A stretch of DNA of 60,084 nucleotides from NCBI RefSeq assembly GCF_025933915.1, contig NZ_JAICZA010000009.1:1-60084 (forward strand). Reading direction: 5' to 3'. Shown in pieces: positions 43,623-51,967 of this stretch. The notes under the pieces were generated by a model. That model was given only the letters and a program-made list of their open reading frames with translations. It ran no database searches and had not been told where the DNA came from. Position 1 is the first letter of the stretch. Every line of letters begins with the position of its first letter. Source of the stretch: Mycobacterium sp. Lineage in GTDB: Bacteria; Actinomycetota; Actinomycetes; Mycobacteriales; Mycobacteriaceae. Position numbers and translations under genes: made by a program.

Positions 43623-44705
43623 TCACCGCTCGTTCCACATCAGGCCGCGCATCGTCGCGGAGAGCGGGATGTCCTCCACACCGAGCAGCCCCGGGGGCGC
43701 GTTGCACACCCAGTCGATCGCGTTGACCGCCCGGCCCGCCGTCGAGATGCACCCTGCGTCAGTGGAATCCAGTACCGGGTGGGAGACGTGGGTGTTGATT
43801 TCCACCCGTGGTTCACCCTCCACCACGACACGGTGCACCCCGGTGTGGTCCTCGGGCGGGAACTCCCAGTCGGGCGCAGCGGCCTGGGTGAGCCTGGTGA
43901 CGTGCTCGAGGGTGATGACCGGTTCGCCGTCGCGGACGCCCTCGGTGGCAAACCGAACCGCGGCCATCTGTCCCGGCTCCACCGTCATCATCGTGCATTC
44001 GATACGTTCTGGGGTGTACCACGGTTCGACGCGTTGGCGCACGTCGTCGAGCTTGATGTCCAGGTTGTCCGCCAAACTGCGGACCTGACCGCCCCACATC
44101 GACACGATGACCCCGGGAAGGAACATCATCGGCGAATCGTCGTCCTCAGTTGATCCGAATCCCATTGCCGCACCGGTGAACTCGGCGTCATCGTAGTTTC
44201 CGTAGTCGAAGATCTCCTGCACGGTGATCGACGAGATCCGCGTGGTCAGGCTCGCCGCCGAGTGCACCAGCGTATCGCCGGAGAAGCCGGGGTCGATCCC
44301 GTTGACGTAGAGCGAGGTGTTACCGGCCGCGCAGGCACGCTCCAAGGGCTCCCGCAACCAATCGTCGGCATGGCGGGGCGTGACCAGCCAGACCATCGAC
44401 GTGCCAACGACGTTGATGCCCGCCGCGAGGAACTTGGCCATCTGTTCGATGGCCTCCATCGGCCGGGTCTCACCCTGAGACGTGTAGACGACGCAATCGG
44501 CGCCCAGGTTCAGCAGCGCGTCGATATCGTCGGTGGCGATGATGCCGGTCGGTTCGTCCAGCCCACAGAGCTGCGCCGCGTCCCGGCCCACCTTCTCGGC
44601 GCTGGCGGCGTGCACCCCGACCAGTTCCAGATCCGGTCTGCCGATGATCGCCCGCAACGAATGCCGGCCCACATTTCCCGTGGAGAACTGAATGACTCTG
44701 CGCAC
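43623..44705 (-). CDS. DapB-like NAD(P)-dependent oxidoreductase, paralog 1
   Basis: A 360-aa protein of the dihydrodipicolinate-reductase-like / NAD(P)H-dependent amine dehydrogenase family. N-terminal IQFSTGNVGRHSLRAI nucleotide motif, then GINVVGTSMVWL, and the conserved GIDPGFSGDTLVHS region; the C-terminal domain carries the family PGLL ending. GTG start with GAGGG upstream. It stops one base before the mycofactocin-type SDR. Two paralogs lie at 46371 and 52410. Substrate unknown; true DapB (about 245 aa) is shorter. Confidence 0.88.
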   Translation of the reverse strand: MRRVIQFSTGNVGRHSLRAIIGRPDLELVGVHAASAEKVGRDAAQLCGLDEPTGIIATDDIDALLNLGADCVVYTSQGETRPMEAIEQMAKFLAAGINVVGTSMVWLVTPRHADDWLREPLERACAAGNTSLYVNGIDPGFSGDTLVHSAASLTTRISSITVQEIFDYGNYDDAEFTGAAMGFGSTEDDDSPMMFLPGVIVSMWGGQVRSLADNLDIKLDDVRQRVEPWYTPERIECTMMTVEPGQMAAVRFATEGVRDGEPVITLEHVTRLTQAAAPDWEFPPEDHTGVHRVVVEGEPRVEINTHVSHPVLDSTDAGCISTAGRAVNAIDWVCNAPPGLLGVEDIPLSATMRGLMWNER

Positions 44706-44718
44706 TTGCCCTCATCCT

Positions 44719-44731
44719 TCCGACCGTCGGA
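44719..44731. promoter_or_regulatory. Dyad in the gap before DapB-like paralog 1
   Basis: TCCGAC-C-GTCGGA, perfect 6-bp arms, 14 bases before the GTG start, in a 62-base gap between two co-directional genes. It could be a local operator, an RNA hairpin or an internal attenuation point. Confidence 0.3.
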
Positions 44732-44767
44732 GATGACCCATCATGCCGCGTTGAACCACAGTCCAGT

Positions 44768-45556
44768 TCAGTAATCGGGTATTGGCAGCGGCGAATTGTT
44801 CGAGTCGATGCCGCCGTCGACGTGGAAGGTCGCGTTCGTCGCGTAACAGTCGCGCGTGCACAGATACACCGTGAGCCGCCCGAGATCCTCGACGTCACCC
44901 AGGCGGTGCAGCGGTGTGGCCTCTTGCATTTTCTCCAGCGACCCGGGCATCAGGTCCAGGCTGCCCCGCAGACCGTCGGTGGCGAATGAACCCAGAGCGA
45001 TGGCGTTGACGCGGATCTTCGGCGCGAGTTCCTGCGCCATGGCGCGGGTGAGCGCCTCGAGGCCGCCCTTCGCGACGCAATAGGCGGTCAGCGCCCGGAT
45101 GCCGAACCGGGCAGAGCCGGACGAAATGTTCACGATGGAGCCGTGTCCCGCACCGAGCATGTGCGGGGCCACCAGCTGACTCATGATGAACGCGGACGTC
45201 ACGCACCAGTCGAAGGTGTGCCGAAAGTCTTCGTCGGTGATGTCCAAAAACCGCGCGTAGGTGGAACCGCCGACATTGTTGACGAGAATGTCGATGCGGC
45301 CGAACCGCTCCATCGCGGTGTTCACGACGCGCTCTGAATCGGCACGACTCATCGCGTCCGCGACGAGCGCCAACCCCTTGCCGCCCGCGGCCTCGATACC
45401 CTCAATCGTGCCAACGATATCCGCCTCGGTACGTGCGGTCCCGACAACGGTGGCGCCCGCCTCCGCCAGCACCCGGGCAATGCCCGCCCCGACGCCCTTC
45501 CCGGAGCCCGTGACGATCGCGACCTGTCCGTCCAGCTGGAACTGTTCCAACGCCAT
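44768..45556 (-). CDS. SDR family oxidoreductase (7-alpha-HSDH-like)
   Basis: 262 aa from ATG 45556, with a GAAGGAGC ribosome site; upstream codons are discarded because they lie in the promoter. TGSGKGVGAG cofactor motif, NNVGG, Ser in NISSGSA and YCVAK. Family resembles classical hydroxysteroid or alcohol dehydrogenases. First gene of the minus-strand unit SDR, DapB-like, mycofactocin SDR. Its promoter overlaps a TGACT dyad. Confidence 0.9.
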   Translation of the reverse strand: MALEQFQLDGQVAIVTGSGKGVGAGIARVLAEAGATVVGTARTEADIVGTIEGIEAAGGKGLALVADAMSRADSERVVNTAMERFGRIDILVNNVGGSTYARFLDITDEDFRHTFDWCVTSAFIMSQLVAPHMLGAGHGSIVNISSGSARFGIRALTAYCVAKGGLEALTRAMAQELAPKIRVNAIALGSFATDGLRGSLDLMPGSLEKMQEATPLHRLGDVEDLGRLTVYLCTRDCYATNATFHVDGGIDSNNSPLPIPDY

Positions 45557-45596
45557 GCCGAGCTCCTTCGATCGCACGTGGTGTGGTGCGCAGTTC

Positions 45597-45625
45597 AATC
45601 TAGGAACATAGCTGACTAAAGTCAA
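45597..45625 (-). promoter_or_regulatory. SDR promoter with TGACT operator (site A)
   Basis: On the minus strand TTGACT (45625-45620), a 17-base spacer and TAGATT (45602-45597) form a good sigma-A promoter. The dyad TGACT-AA-AGTCA (45613-45624) overlaps the -35 and spacer, a classic repression position. The same dyad recurs before the ten-gene operon. The divergent TetR gene begins 144 bases away; the gap 45557-45768 holds no other gene. Confidence 0.72.
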
Positions 45626-45768
45626 TGAACCCACGCGACCGATGTGCGTGGTGCCACCGCTTATCGGACAATGATCAAGTTATGCAAGCCTTTTTGGTAC
45701 AGGCACGGCATAATGGGCCGGTGAGCCCCGTAACTCTCGCATGAGCCGGGTCAACCGTGAGGAAAGAA

Positions 45769-46368
45769 ATGGCCGTGACGGATCGCCTGTCGGCACGAGA
45801 AGCAAAGCGCCTGCAGACGAGGGAGCGCTTGATGGGCGCCGCAATCGCGGAGTTCGCCCGCGCCGGCATGGCCGAGGCCGACGTCAGTGCCATCGTGGCC
45901 GCGGCAGGAGTCGCGCATGGGACCTTCTTCTTCCACTTCCCCACCAAGGAGCATGTGCTGCTGGAGCTGGAGCGCCGCGAAGAGGACCGCATAGCCAAGC
46001 AGTTCGCACAATTCTTGAAGTCCAAGCACGATCTTGTCTCCGCATTGAATGAGGCGGTGCGCCTCGTGGTCGGACTGGAACGCCGCCTGGGCGATCGGCT
46101 CTTCAATGACTTTCTCGCGCTGCACTTCTCCCAAACCCGTCCGCAGACCGAGGACGGCAGGGATCACCCGTTGATCGTCCTGGTCGCCCAGGAAATCGCG
46201 CAGGCGCAAGAGCGCGGTGAGACGGATCCGCACGTCAATGCGATGAACAGTGCGGTGTTCTTCTTGCTGGGCCTCTACTCCCTGTTGATCACGACCAACC
46301 ACTGGCCGGCCGGCCACACCCTGCTCGAAGACTTCGTCGCGAGGACGGTGCGAAGTCTGAAGCCCTGA
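45769..46368 (+). CDS. TetR family regulator of the accessory regulon
   Basis: 199 aa from ATG 45769 (GAGGAAAG just upstream; a GTG 12 bases earlier is possible). HTH: VSAIVAAAGVAHGTFFFHFPTKEHVL, with a Phe-rich recognition region. The C-terminal domain is helical and hydrophobic. Divergent from the SDR unit and convergent, 2 bases apart, with DapB-like paralog 2. Three TGACT-type dyads surround it at promoters on both sides, making it the best candidate repressor of all three units. Ligand unknown. Confidence 0.88.
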   Translation: MAVTDRLSAREAKRLQTRERLMGAAIAEFARAGMAEADVSAIVAAAGVAHGTFFFHFPTKEHVLLELERREEDRIAKQFAQFLKSKHDLVSALNEAVRLVVGLERRLGDRLFNDFLALHFSQTRPQTEDGRDHPLIVLVAQEIAQAQERGETDPHVNAMNSAVFFLLGLYSLLITTNHWPAGHTLLEDFVARTVRSLKP

Positions 46369-46370
46369 CG

Positions 46371-47474
46371 CTAGGGCCGTATGACGCCACGCAGCGGCAT
46401 CAGTCCGAGTTCCTTGTGGGACATGAATCCCGGCGGCGCGTCGCACACTGCGGGAATGGCGTTGGCGGGGCCCATCGCGGTCCAGGTGTAGCCGGGCAGC
46501 GCGTAACCGCCGTTGGGGTCTTGCGCTCCCTGCAGGATCAGCTCGGTGGATGAATCACCCTCGATCACTATCCGGTAGTGGTAGTGCTGAGGCCAATCCT
46601 CCTGCGGTTCAATGGCATCGAAGGTGTCCATCGTGTATATCTCGTGAAAGATTATGAGGGGCTTACCGTCCACCCACGCCGTCCACTTGTGATGCTGGCG
46701 AGCGACAGTACCCTTCTTGATCACGCCCCTGAAGCCGGGCATGTCGCTGGTCTCCCCTCCTTCGAAGGGGATGTCGCGCGTGGCCGATCCCAGCTCCACC
46801 TCAGTCGTGTATTTCTCGACCGTTTTACCCATTCCCTCCACAATCATCGCCATCGACTGCGCGAACAATGGCCATGCTTGCCCCAACAGATTTGGGCCAT
46901 CCTCAAACCCGGCCGGATCGCTTCCCATGCCCATCTCATACAGGTACTTCAGGGTGTCCCGCCCGAAATTCACCACCTCGTAGATGTGAATGGTGTCGAT
47001 CTGACTGACGATTCGGGCCAGCGTCAGGACGAGCAGGTCTCCGGCAAAGCCCGGGTTGACACCACCCGCATAAAACGACGTGCCACCCTCGTGGCACGCG
47101 GCATCGATCCTGTCAATGTCCGCCTGACTGTGCTCAGTTCGATACCACCACGCCCCGCCCGACGCGACGACATTCTTGCCGCCGCGCAGCAAGCGGCACA
47201 CCTCATCGGGGTCAGACCATAACGGCGCATAGAACACGCAATCGGCATCGAGCGCCTCGATGACCGCCTTGTCGGTGGTCGCCCGCACACCGGTCGGCGG
47301 TTTTCCGCAGAGTTCACCGGCGTCCTTGCCGACCTTCTCCGGACGATTGCACAGCACCCCGACCAGCTCGTAGGCAGGGTTGTGCGCAAAATGGCGCAGC
47401 GCTATCGTTCCGACATTGCCTACGCCCCATTGGATTACGCGATACTTCTTCTCGGGCGGCGAGTTGAGCGTCAT
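46371..47474 (-). CDS. DapB-like NAD(P)-dependent oxidoreductase, paralog 2
   Basis: 367 aa from ATG 47474, with an AAAGGAG ribosome site; the longer frame upstream overlaps the promoter. IQWGVGNVGTIALRH motif, then GGKNVVASGGAWWY and GGVNPGFAGDLLVL, the last matching the paralogs' GxNPGF/GIDPGF loop. Larger middle insertion than paralogs 1 and 3. Transcribed alone, divergent from the ten-gene operon. Probably acts on a related intermediate in the same pathway. Confidence 0.87.
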   Translation of the reverse strand: MTLNSPPEKKYRVIQWGVGNVGTIALRHFAHNPAYELVGVLCNRPEKVGKDAGELCGKPPTGVRATTDKAVIEALDADCVFYAPLWSDPDEVCRLLRGGKNVVASGGAWWYRTEHSQADIDRIDAACHEGGTSFYAGGVNPGFAGDLLVLTLARIVSQIDTIHIYEVVNFGRDTLKYLYEMGMGSDPAGFEDGPNLLGQAWPLFAQSMAMIVEGMGKTVEKYTTEVELGSATRDIPFEGGETSDMPGFRGVIKKGTVARQHHKWTAWVDGKPLIIFHEIYTMDTFDAIEPQEDWPQHYHYRIVIEGDSSTELILQGAQDPNGGYALPGYTWTAMGPANAIPAVCDAPPGFMSHKELGLMPLRGVIRP

Positions 47475-47515
47475 CGCTACTCCTTTGCATGGCCAGAACG
47501 CCTGAGCGCTCGCTG

Positions 47516-47569
47516 AGCGTAGGCGTGTCCCGAAGGGTGTGTCAACGATTGCCAGCTGACTTTCGTCAG
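47516..47569 (-). promoter_or_regulatory. Promoter of DapB-like paralog 2 and TGACT-like dyad (site B)
   Basis: Minus-strand TTGACA (47545-47540), 18-base spacer, TACGCT (47521-47516). Eleven bases upstream of the -35 is CTGAC-TTTC-GTCAG (47556-47569), which matches the TGACT-N2-AGTCA dyad with one change in the arms. With site C it makes two operator-like sites in the 292-base divergent gap 47475-47766. Confidence 0.6.
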
Positions 47570-47696
47570 TACCACCGCAACGTGGATACGACACAGGCAG
47601 CTGCCCAGACCGTGAGTATTGCGCTGTGCCACGCGCTAATAATCTGGGAACACAGCGAAGCGCGGCTTAGCGCCATACCAACCCTGTCGATGCCTT

Positions 47697-47724
47697 TTGC
47701 TGACTCTAGTCAGCCTGTTATAGT
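47697..47724 (+). promoter_or_regulatory. Promoter of the ten-gene operon with TGACT operator (site C)
   Basis: TTGCTG (47697-47702), 16-base spacer, TATAGT (47719-47724). GCTGACT-CT-AGTCAGC (47699-47714), perfect 7-bp arms, covers the -35 and spacer. Start of transcription would be near 47731, about 36 bases before the first gene's GTG. Confidence 0.72.
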
Positions 47725-47766
47725 GCACGAGCCGATCCAATCAGCGTCGATGACCGGGGAGGGTTC

Positions 47767-48510
47767 GTGGATTTGCCGAAGCTGCATCAGCGCGACGCCG
47801 GGATAGGTGCAGCCACGCGATCGTCCGGCTCCGCCCCGCCGGGTCTGGCCATCGACGAGCACATGGAACGCTCCCAGCGCGCGCAGCGCCGGGCCGACAA
47901 ATGGCTTATCTCGGGCAGTCTTCTGATCGGCACCGCGGCCCTGGGCATTTTCGGGCTGCCCCTGTTCCTTTGGGGAGTGCGGCTGCTGCGGCGGGCACAA
48001 CGAGACGGCCTCTCCGTTCGGCCGATGCTGGTCACCCTGCTCGGCTATCTCGTCATTATCGACGCCGCCATCAACACCGTCGGCTGGGCCCTTGACCTGG
48101 TGGCCAACCACACGCTGCTGGCCCGCGTGCTGCTCAACGGGTGGGGCAACATGTTCGACGCCGGTTACTTCTGGCACTACAACGAGCTGTGGGTCGGCGG
48201 CGCGGCGGGCCCCGGCGAAAAGGCGTTGGAGGTCGGCCTCATCCTGACCGTCTTCACCATGCGGATCGCCGCGGCCATCGGCTTTCTGCAGATGAAACGC
48301 TGGGGCCACCAGTGGATGGTCATCACCTGCTGGATGGGCGTGGTGATCTGGATTACCTACGTCTTCAACATGACCATGTTCGCCGACGTGCGCTTCGCCG
48401 GCGTCGTGCTGCCGGTCGTCGGCTGGTGGCTCTACGACATCTTCTACATCACCCCGTTTTTGGCCATCCCCTATCTGCACACCGTCAACCGCGAACTCTT
48501 CTCCGACTGA
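47767..48510 (+). CDS. Five-TM membrane protein of the NorQ/NorD-like operon, paralog A
   Basis: A 247-aa integral membrane protein that I do not recognise as a named family. GTG start with GGGGAGGG upstream. A 45-residue cytoplasmic head is followed by five predicted helices. Conserved polar residues occur near membrane faces: [30 protein letters not shown] and YLHTVNRE, giving several His, Glu and Asp that could bind metal or haem. A second copy at 51229 is very similar over the last 170 residues. First gene of the ten-gene operon. It is not NorB, nor an evident CoxIII/NorE. Confidence 0.82.
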   Translation: MDLPKLHQRDAGIGAATRSSGSAPPGLAIDEHMERSQRAQRRADKWLISGSLLIGTAALGIFGLPLFLWGVRLLRRAQRDGLSVRPMLVTLLGYLVIIDAAINTVGWALDLVANHTLLARVLLNGWGNMFDAGYFWHYNELWVGGAAGPGEKALEVGLILTVFTMRIAAAIGFLQMKRWGHQWMVITCWMGVVIWITYVFNMTMFADVRFAGVVLPVVGWWLYDIFYITPFLAIPYLHTVNRELFSD

Positions 48511-48592
48511 AAGCCGTACGCGCCTTTGGTTCACGAGAGTTCTCGACATCTCAGTACGCATCAACCGACCACGTCACCGAGGAGGTCACATC

Positions 48593-48697
48593 GTGGGCTA
48601 TCTGTGGGAGATCCTTCGCTATGTCGCCGCGTGGGGCGGCACCGGACTGATCATCTGGTTCTGGTACTGGCTGTTCTCCAACATCGGGACGTTCTGA
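48593..48697 (+). CDS. 34-aa single-TM microprotein
   Basis: Begins GTG 48593 after a very strong GAGGAGG ribosome site (8-base spacer) and ends TGA 48697. Sequence MGYLWEILRYVAAWGGTGL then a Trp/Phe/Tyr-rich helix (IIWFWYWLFSNIGTF). Too small for standard gene finders. Lies between membrane protein A and the NorD-like gene in the same operon, with gaps of 82 and 30 bases. Possible small subunit of a membrane complex, analogous to tiny subunits of respiratory oxidases. Confidence 0.75.
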   Translation: MGYLWEILRYVAAWGGTGLIIWFWYWLFSNIGTF

Positions 48698-48727
48698 GCC
48701 GGGGTCGGGGAACGCGGGATTGGACCG

Positions 48728-50269
48728 ATGACCGAACATTCCGATGGCCACGCCATGGCGCTGGAACGCAGTTGCGCCGTGACGGCGGTCGCGCTGAGCG
48801 AGCAGCGGCGCGAAGGCGTCCGGCTCGTCACCGGCGACCGGCGAGGTTTCGGGTTGAACGCGGCGCTCACCTTCGTTCATGTCCCCTACCCCGCCCCCGG
48901 CCGCTGGAATGCCGATTGGACACGCAGGACCGTGACCTGCGGTGTGGCGCTGCAATGCTCGCCATCAAAGGAACGTGTCACCGAATATCGCCTGAACGAG
49001 CTGTCCGTACCCGAACTGCGTGCGCTCACGCTGGTCGAAGGCGGCGTCGCCGTCGGCTGGATAGCGGCGCGGTGGCCCGGCCTGCTACCCGAGGTTCAAC
49101 GACTGCTCCCCGAGGTCGGCACCGAAGCCGCTGACATGGATGCCACGCAGATGCTCAGCCGGGCAATCGCATTGGCGGCCACGGGACAGGAATTGACGGT
49201 CCATCCGCTGCTGGGCGCCCTACCGCTGGCCTACACGGCGCCGCATGGGTTGACCGATAAGTTGCGACGCAGCTTTGGCAGGATGCCGTGGACCACCACG
49301 CAGAAACGTCTCCCCCGGCCGTACTCGGTTCCGGTCGGCGGTGATGGGGGCGTCCGCAATCCCAACCTGCCGCCGCCGAGCCGGCCGCAGGACAACGATC
49401 TCGACGTCACACCCCAACACCGGCCCGGGATTCCCTATCCCGAATGGAACATGTGGACACAGCGATTCATGCACGACCACGTCGCCGTCATCGAGCATGC
49501 CGACGGCCGACACCTCCGCCGGCCGGTGCCGGTGGCCGTCGACGTCCGCAAGTGGTTCGAAGAACACACCCACCGGACGATGACCAACCGCCTCGAAGAC
49601 GGGTCCGACCTCGACGTCGACCAATACGTCAACCACTACATCGACCTGACGACCGGTGAGGCCAAGGAACCGAGGGTGTTCCGCGACCTGCTGCCCAGCA
49701 GCCGCGACGTCACCACCGCATTGCTGCTCGATGGCAGCTCGTCGCTGGGGGTGCATGGCGGTCGCGTGTTCCAACTCGAATTGGCGTGCGCCGACGCGCT
49801 TTCGCGTGCCATGACGCTGGCGCGCGAACGCCATGGCGTCTTCGTGTTCACCGGCAACACCCGCCATCGGGTCGAAGTGCGGTGCCTCAAAGACTTCGAA
49901 GACCGCCGGTTCGTGCCGCCGAGCGGGCTGGGCCTGTCCACCCGCGGCTACACCAGACTCGGTGCGCCACTTCGCCATTTAACCAGCCGGCTGCTGGCGC
50001 AGACCTCCGAGCGGCGCCTGCTGATCATCATCGGTGACGGGCTGATCTCCGATGAGGGCTACGAGGGCCGTTACGCCTGGGCCGACACCGCGCACGCCGT
50101 CGAGGAGGCCAACGAGGCCGGGGTGTCGATGTATTACGTGGGCGTCGGGCCTACCCGCGTCGACCCCCTTCCGGAGGTGTTCGGACCGCGGCGGTCGCAA
50201 CGAATCCGGCGCATCGAGGAATTGCCCCGGGTACTGGCCCATGTCCATCGCGAACTGGTCGCAGCCTGA
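48728..50269 (+). CDS. NorD/CbbO-like VWA-domain protein
   Basis: A 513-aa protein. The N-terminal 320 residues are not recognised. The C-terminal VWA domain (about 325-513) keeps a full MIDAS: DGSSS (Asp335, Ser337, Ser339), the Thr in GYTRLGAPLRH and the Asp in IIGDG. The phrase YEGRYAWADTAHAV is characteristic of NorD-type proteins. With a NorQ-type AAA+ partner, such VWA proteins insert or activate metal centres (nitric oxide reductase, Rubisco activation in CbbO). The gene for the partner follows by 22 bases. Confidence 0.9.
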   Translation: MTEHSDGHAMALERSCAVTAVALSEQRREGVRLVTGDRRGFGLNAALTFVHVPYPAPGRWNADWTRRTVTCGVALQCSPSKERVTEYRLNELSVPELRALTLVEGGVAVGWIAARWPGLLPEVQRLLPEVGTEAADMDATQMLSRAIALAATGQELTVHPLLGALPLAYTAPHGLTDKLRRSFGRMPWTTTQKRLPRPYSVPVGGDGGVRNPNLPPPSRPQDNDLDVTPQHRPGIPYPEWNMWTQRFMHDHVAVIEHADGRHLRRPVPVAVDVRKWFEEHTHRTMTNRLEDGSDLDVDQYVNHYIDLTTGEAKEPRVFRDLLPSSRDVTTALLLDGSSSLGVHGGRVFQLELACADALSRAMTLARERHGVFVFTGNTRHRVEVRCLKDFEDRRFVPPSGLGLSTRGYTRLGAPLRHLTSRLLAQTSERRLLIIIGDGLISDEGYEGRYAWADTAHAVEEANEAGVSMYYVGVGPTRVDPLPEVFGPRRSQRIRRIEELPRVLAHVHRELVAA

Positions 50270-50291
50270 CTGCCGACCACCTGAGGAAGAG

Positions 50292-51086
50292 ATGACCACC
50301 GACACATATTTCGCCAACGGCAACGAAGTTCAGCTATTCGAGCAGGCCTTCCTACGGCGCCTGCCGGTGATGCTCACCGGTCCGACCGGGTGCGGCAAGA
50401 CCCGCTTCGTCGAGCACATGGGCTCGCTGCTGCGGCGGCCGGTGGTGACGATCAGTTGCCACGACGATCTCACCAGCTCCGACCTCGTCGGCCGCTTCAT
50501 GGTGACCGGCGGTGATGTCGTCTGGACCGACGGCCCGCTGACCCGGGCCGTCAAGGCCGGCGCGATCTGCTATCTCGACGAAGTCGTCGAGGCTCGCCAC
50601 GACTCATTGGCGATCCTGCATTCGCTCACCGATCACCGGCGGTCGCTGTACCTGGACCGCGCCGGTGAGGTGGTGAAGGCGCCCGAGGAGTTCATGCTGG
50701 TGTGTTCGTACAACCCGGCCTATCGCAGCTCACTCAAAGAGCTCAAACCGTCGTTCCGCCAGCGGTTCGCCACGCTGACGATGCAGTATTTGCCGCCCGA
50801 CCGCGAGGCCGATGTGATCGTCGCCGAATCCGGAATCCCCCTGACCACCGCCCGGCGGCTGGTCGGCTGCGCGGTGGCGATCCGCACCGCTGACGAAGCC
50901 TTCCATTTCGAGCCGCCGTCGACCAGGGTGCTGGTCACCGCCGCCCAGTTGATCGCCGCCGGCGCAACCGAATTGGACGCGGCTGACGCCTGCATACTCG
51001 CGCCACTGAGCACCGACGGCGCGGTCACCGACGGTCTGCGTGAAGTCGCGGCCGCCAGCCTGGCCGCCTCGAACAGTTCGTCTTAG
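50292..51086 (+). CDS. NorQ/CbbQ-like MoxR-family AAA+ ATPase
   Basis: 264 aa from ATG 50292 (GAGGAAGAG ribosome site), the usual NorQ/CbbQ length. Walker A GPTGCGKT at 30-37, then the NorQ signatures CHDDLTSSDLVGRF, WTDGPLTRAV, YLDEVVEARHDS (Walker B) and SYNPAYRS (sensor 1). Such ATPases work as hexameric rings with a VWA partner to remodel a metalloenzyme. It lies between the NorD-like gene and the 42-aa microprotein in the operon. Very confident on family; the client enzyme is unknown. Confidence 0.93.
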   Translation: MTTDTYFANGNEVQLFEQAFLRRLPVMLTGPTGCGKTRFVEHMGSLLRRPVVTISCHDDLTSSDLVGRFMVTGGDVVWTDGPLTRAVKAGAICYLDEVVEARHDSLAILHSLTDHRRSLYLDRAGEVVKAPEEFMLVCSYNPAYRSSLKELKPSFRQRFATLTMQYLPPDREADVIVAESGIPLTTARRLVGCAVAIRTADEAFHFEPPSTRVLVTAAQLIAAGATELDAADACILAPLSTDGAVTDGLREVAAASLAASNSSS

Positions 51087-51103
51087 AGAAAGGAGCAACC
51101 GGC

Positions 51104-51232
51104 ATGGACCGACAGGAGGAGAAGCGCAAAAGGGCGCTCATCATCTTCCAAATCTTCATTTACGGCTATCTGCTGGCGATGTTTGGCATCCAGCTCTACA
51201 TGTCGTTCGCGCGGGGGTGGTGGAATCTGTGA
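51104..51232 (+). CDS. 42-aa single-TM microprotein
   Basis: ATG 51104 after AAAGGAG (9-base spacer); TGA 51230-51232 overlaps the next gene's GTG (GTGA), a coupled start. A charged N-terminus (MDRQEEKRKR) precedes one hydrophobic helix (ALIIFQIFIYGYLLAMFGIQ) and a Trp-rich end (ARGWWNL), so N-in topology is likely. No relative known. Placement parallels the 34-aa microprotein beside paralog A. Confidence 0.78.
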   Translation: MDRQEEKRKRALIIFQIFIYGYLLAMFGIQLYMSFARGWWNL

Positions 51233-51954
51233 ATGTGCCGCTGCTCAAACGCAATTCGGGGGGCGAGCCGGACCGTGCCGACGGATCGCCCAGCCTCGAG
51301 GATCACCACGACGAATCCCGCCGGGCCCAGCGCCATGCCGACAAGTGGATGATCGTCGGCGCCGCCCTGATGGGCATGTGGGCGCCGGGCCTGATCGGAT
51401 TTCCCATTTTCATGCGCGGAGTATGGCTGCAGCGCCAGGCGCTGCGCGCGGGCCTATCGGTCCGGCCCATGATCGTGACCCTGATCGGGTATCTGGTCCT
51501 GATCGACGGGATGCTCAACAGCCTGGGCTGGGCCCTGGACCTGGTCGCCAACCACACGTTGATCAACAGGGTGCTGATGGTCGGGTGGGGCAACATGTTC
51601 GACGCCGGTTACTTCTGGCATTACAACGAGTTATGGATCGGCGGCTCGGCGGGCCCGGGTGAGAAAGCCTATGTGGCCGGCCTGATCTTCACCGTTTTCT
51701 CGATGCGGGTGGCCGCGGCGATCGGGTTTCTACAGATGAAGCGGTGGGGTCATCAGTGGATGGTCGTCACCTGCTGGATGGGCGTGGTGATCTGGTCCGC
51801 CTACGTGTTCAACATGACCATGTTCGCCGATGTGCGCTACGCCGGTGTCGTGTTCCCGGTCATCGGCTGGTGGCTCTACGACATCTTCTACATCACCCCG
51901 TTCCTGGCCATCCCCTATCTGCACACCGTCAATCGCGAAATCTTCTCCGACTAA
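51229..51954 (+). CDS. Five-TM membrane protein of the NorQ/NorD-like operon, paralog B
   Basis: 241 aa from GTG 51229, whose last two bases begin the microprotein's stop (GTGA); other in-frame GTGs lie a few codons either side. Same family as paralog A, almost unchanged from [12 protein letters not shown] onward, including [30 protein letters not shown] and YLHTVNRE. The N-terminal heads differ. Two copies suggest a heterodimer or paired subunits. Confidence 0.82.
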   Translation: MNVPLLKRNSGGEPDRADGSPSLEDHHDESRRAQRHADKWMIVGAALMGMWAPGLIGFPIFMRGVWLQRQALRAGLSVRPMIVTLIGYLVLIDGMLNSLGWALDLVANHTLINRVLMVGWGNMFDAGYFWHYNELWIGGSAGPGEKAYVAGLIFTVFSMRVAAAIGFLQMKRWGHQWMVVTCWMGVVIWSAYVFNMTMFADVRYAGVVFPVIGWWLYDIFYITPFLAIPYLHTVNREIFSD

Positions 51955-51967
51955 AAGGAACTGTGCC

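Noticed and set aside
47767-51954. Membrane proteins A and B as NorE/CoxIII or particulate monooxygenase (PmoA/PmoC) subunits
   Set aside because: I could not find the family signatures, and no NorB, NorC or PmoB partner is present; left unassigned.
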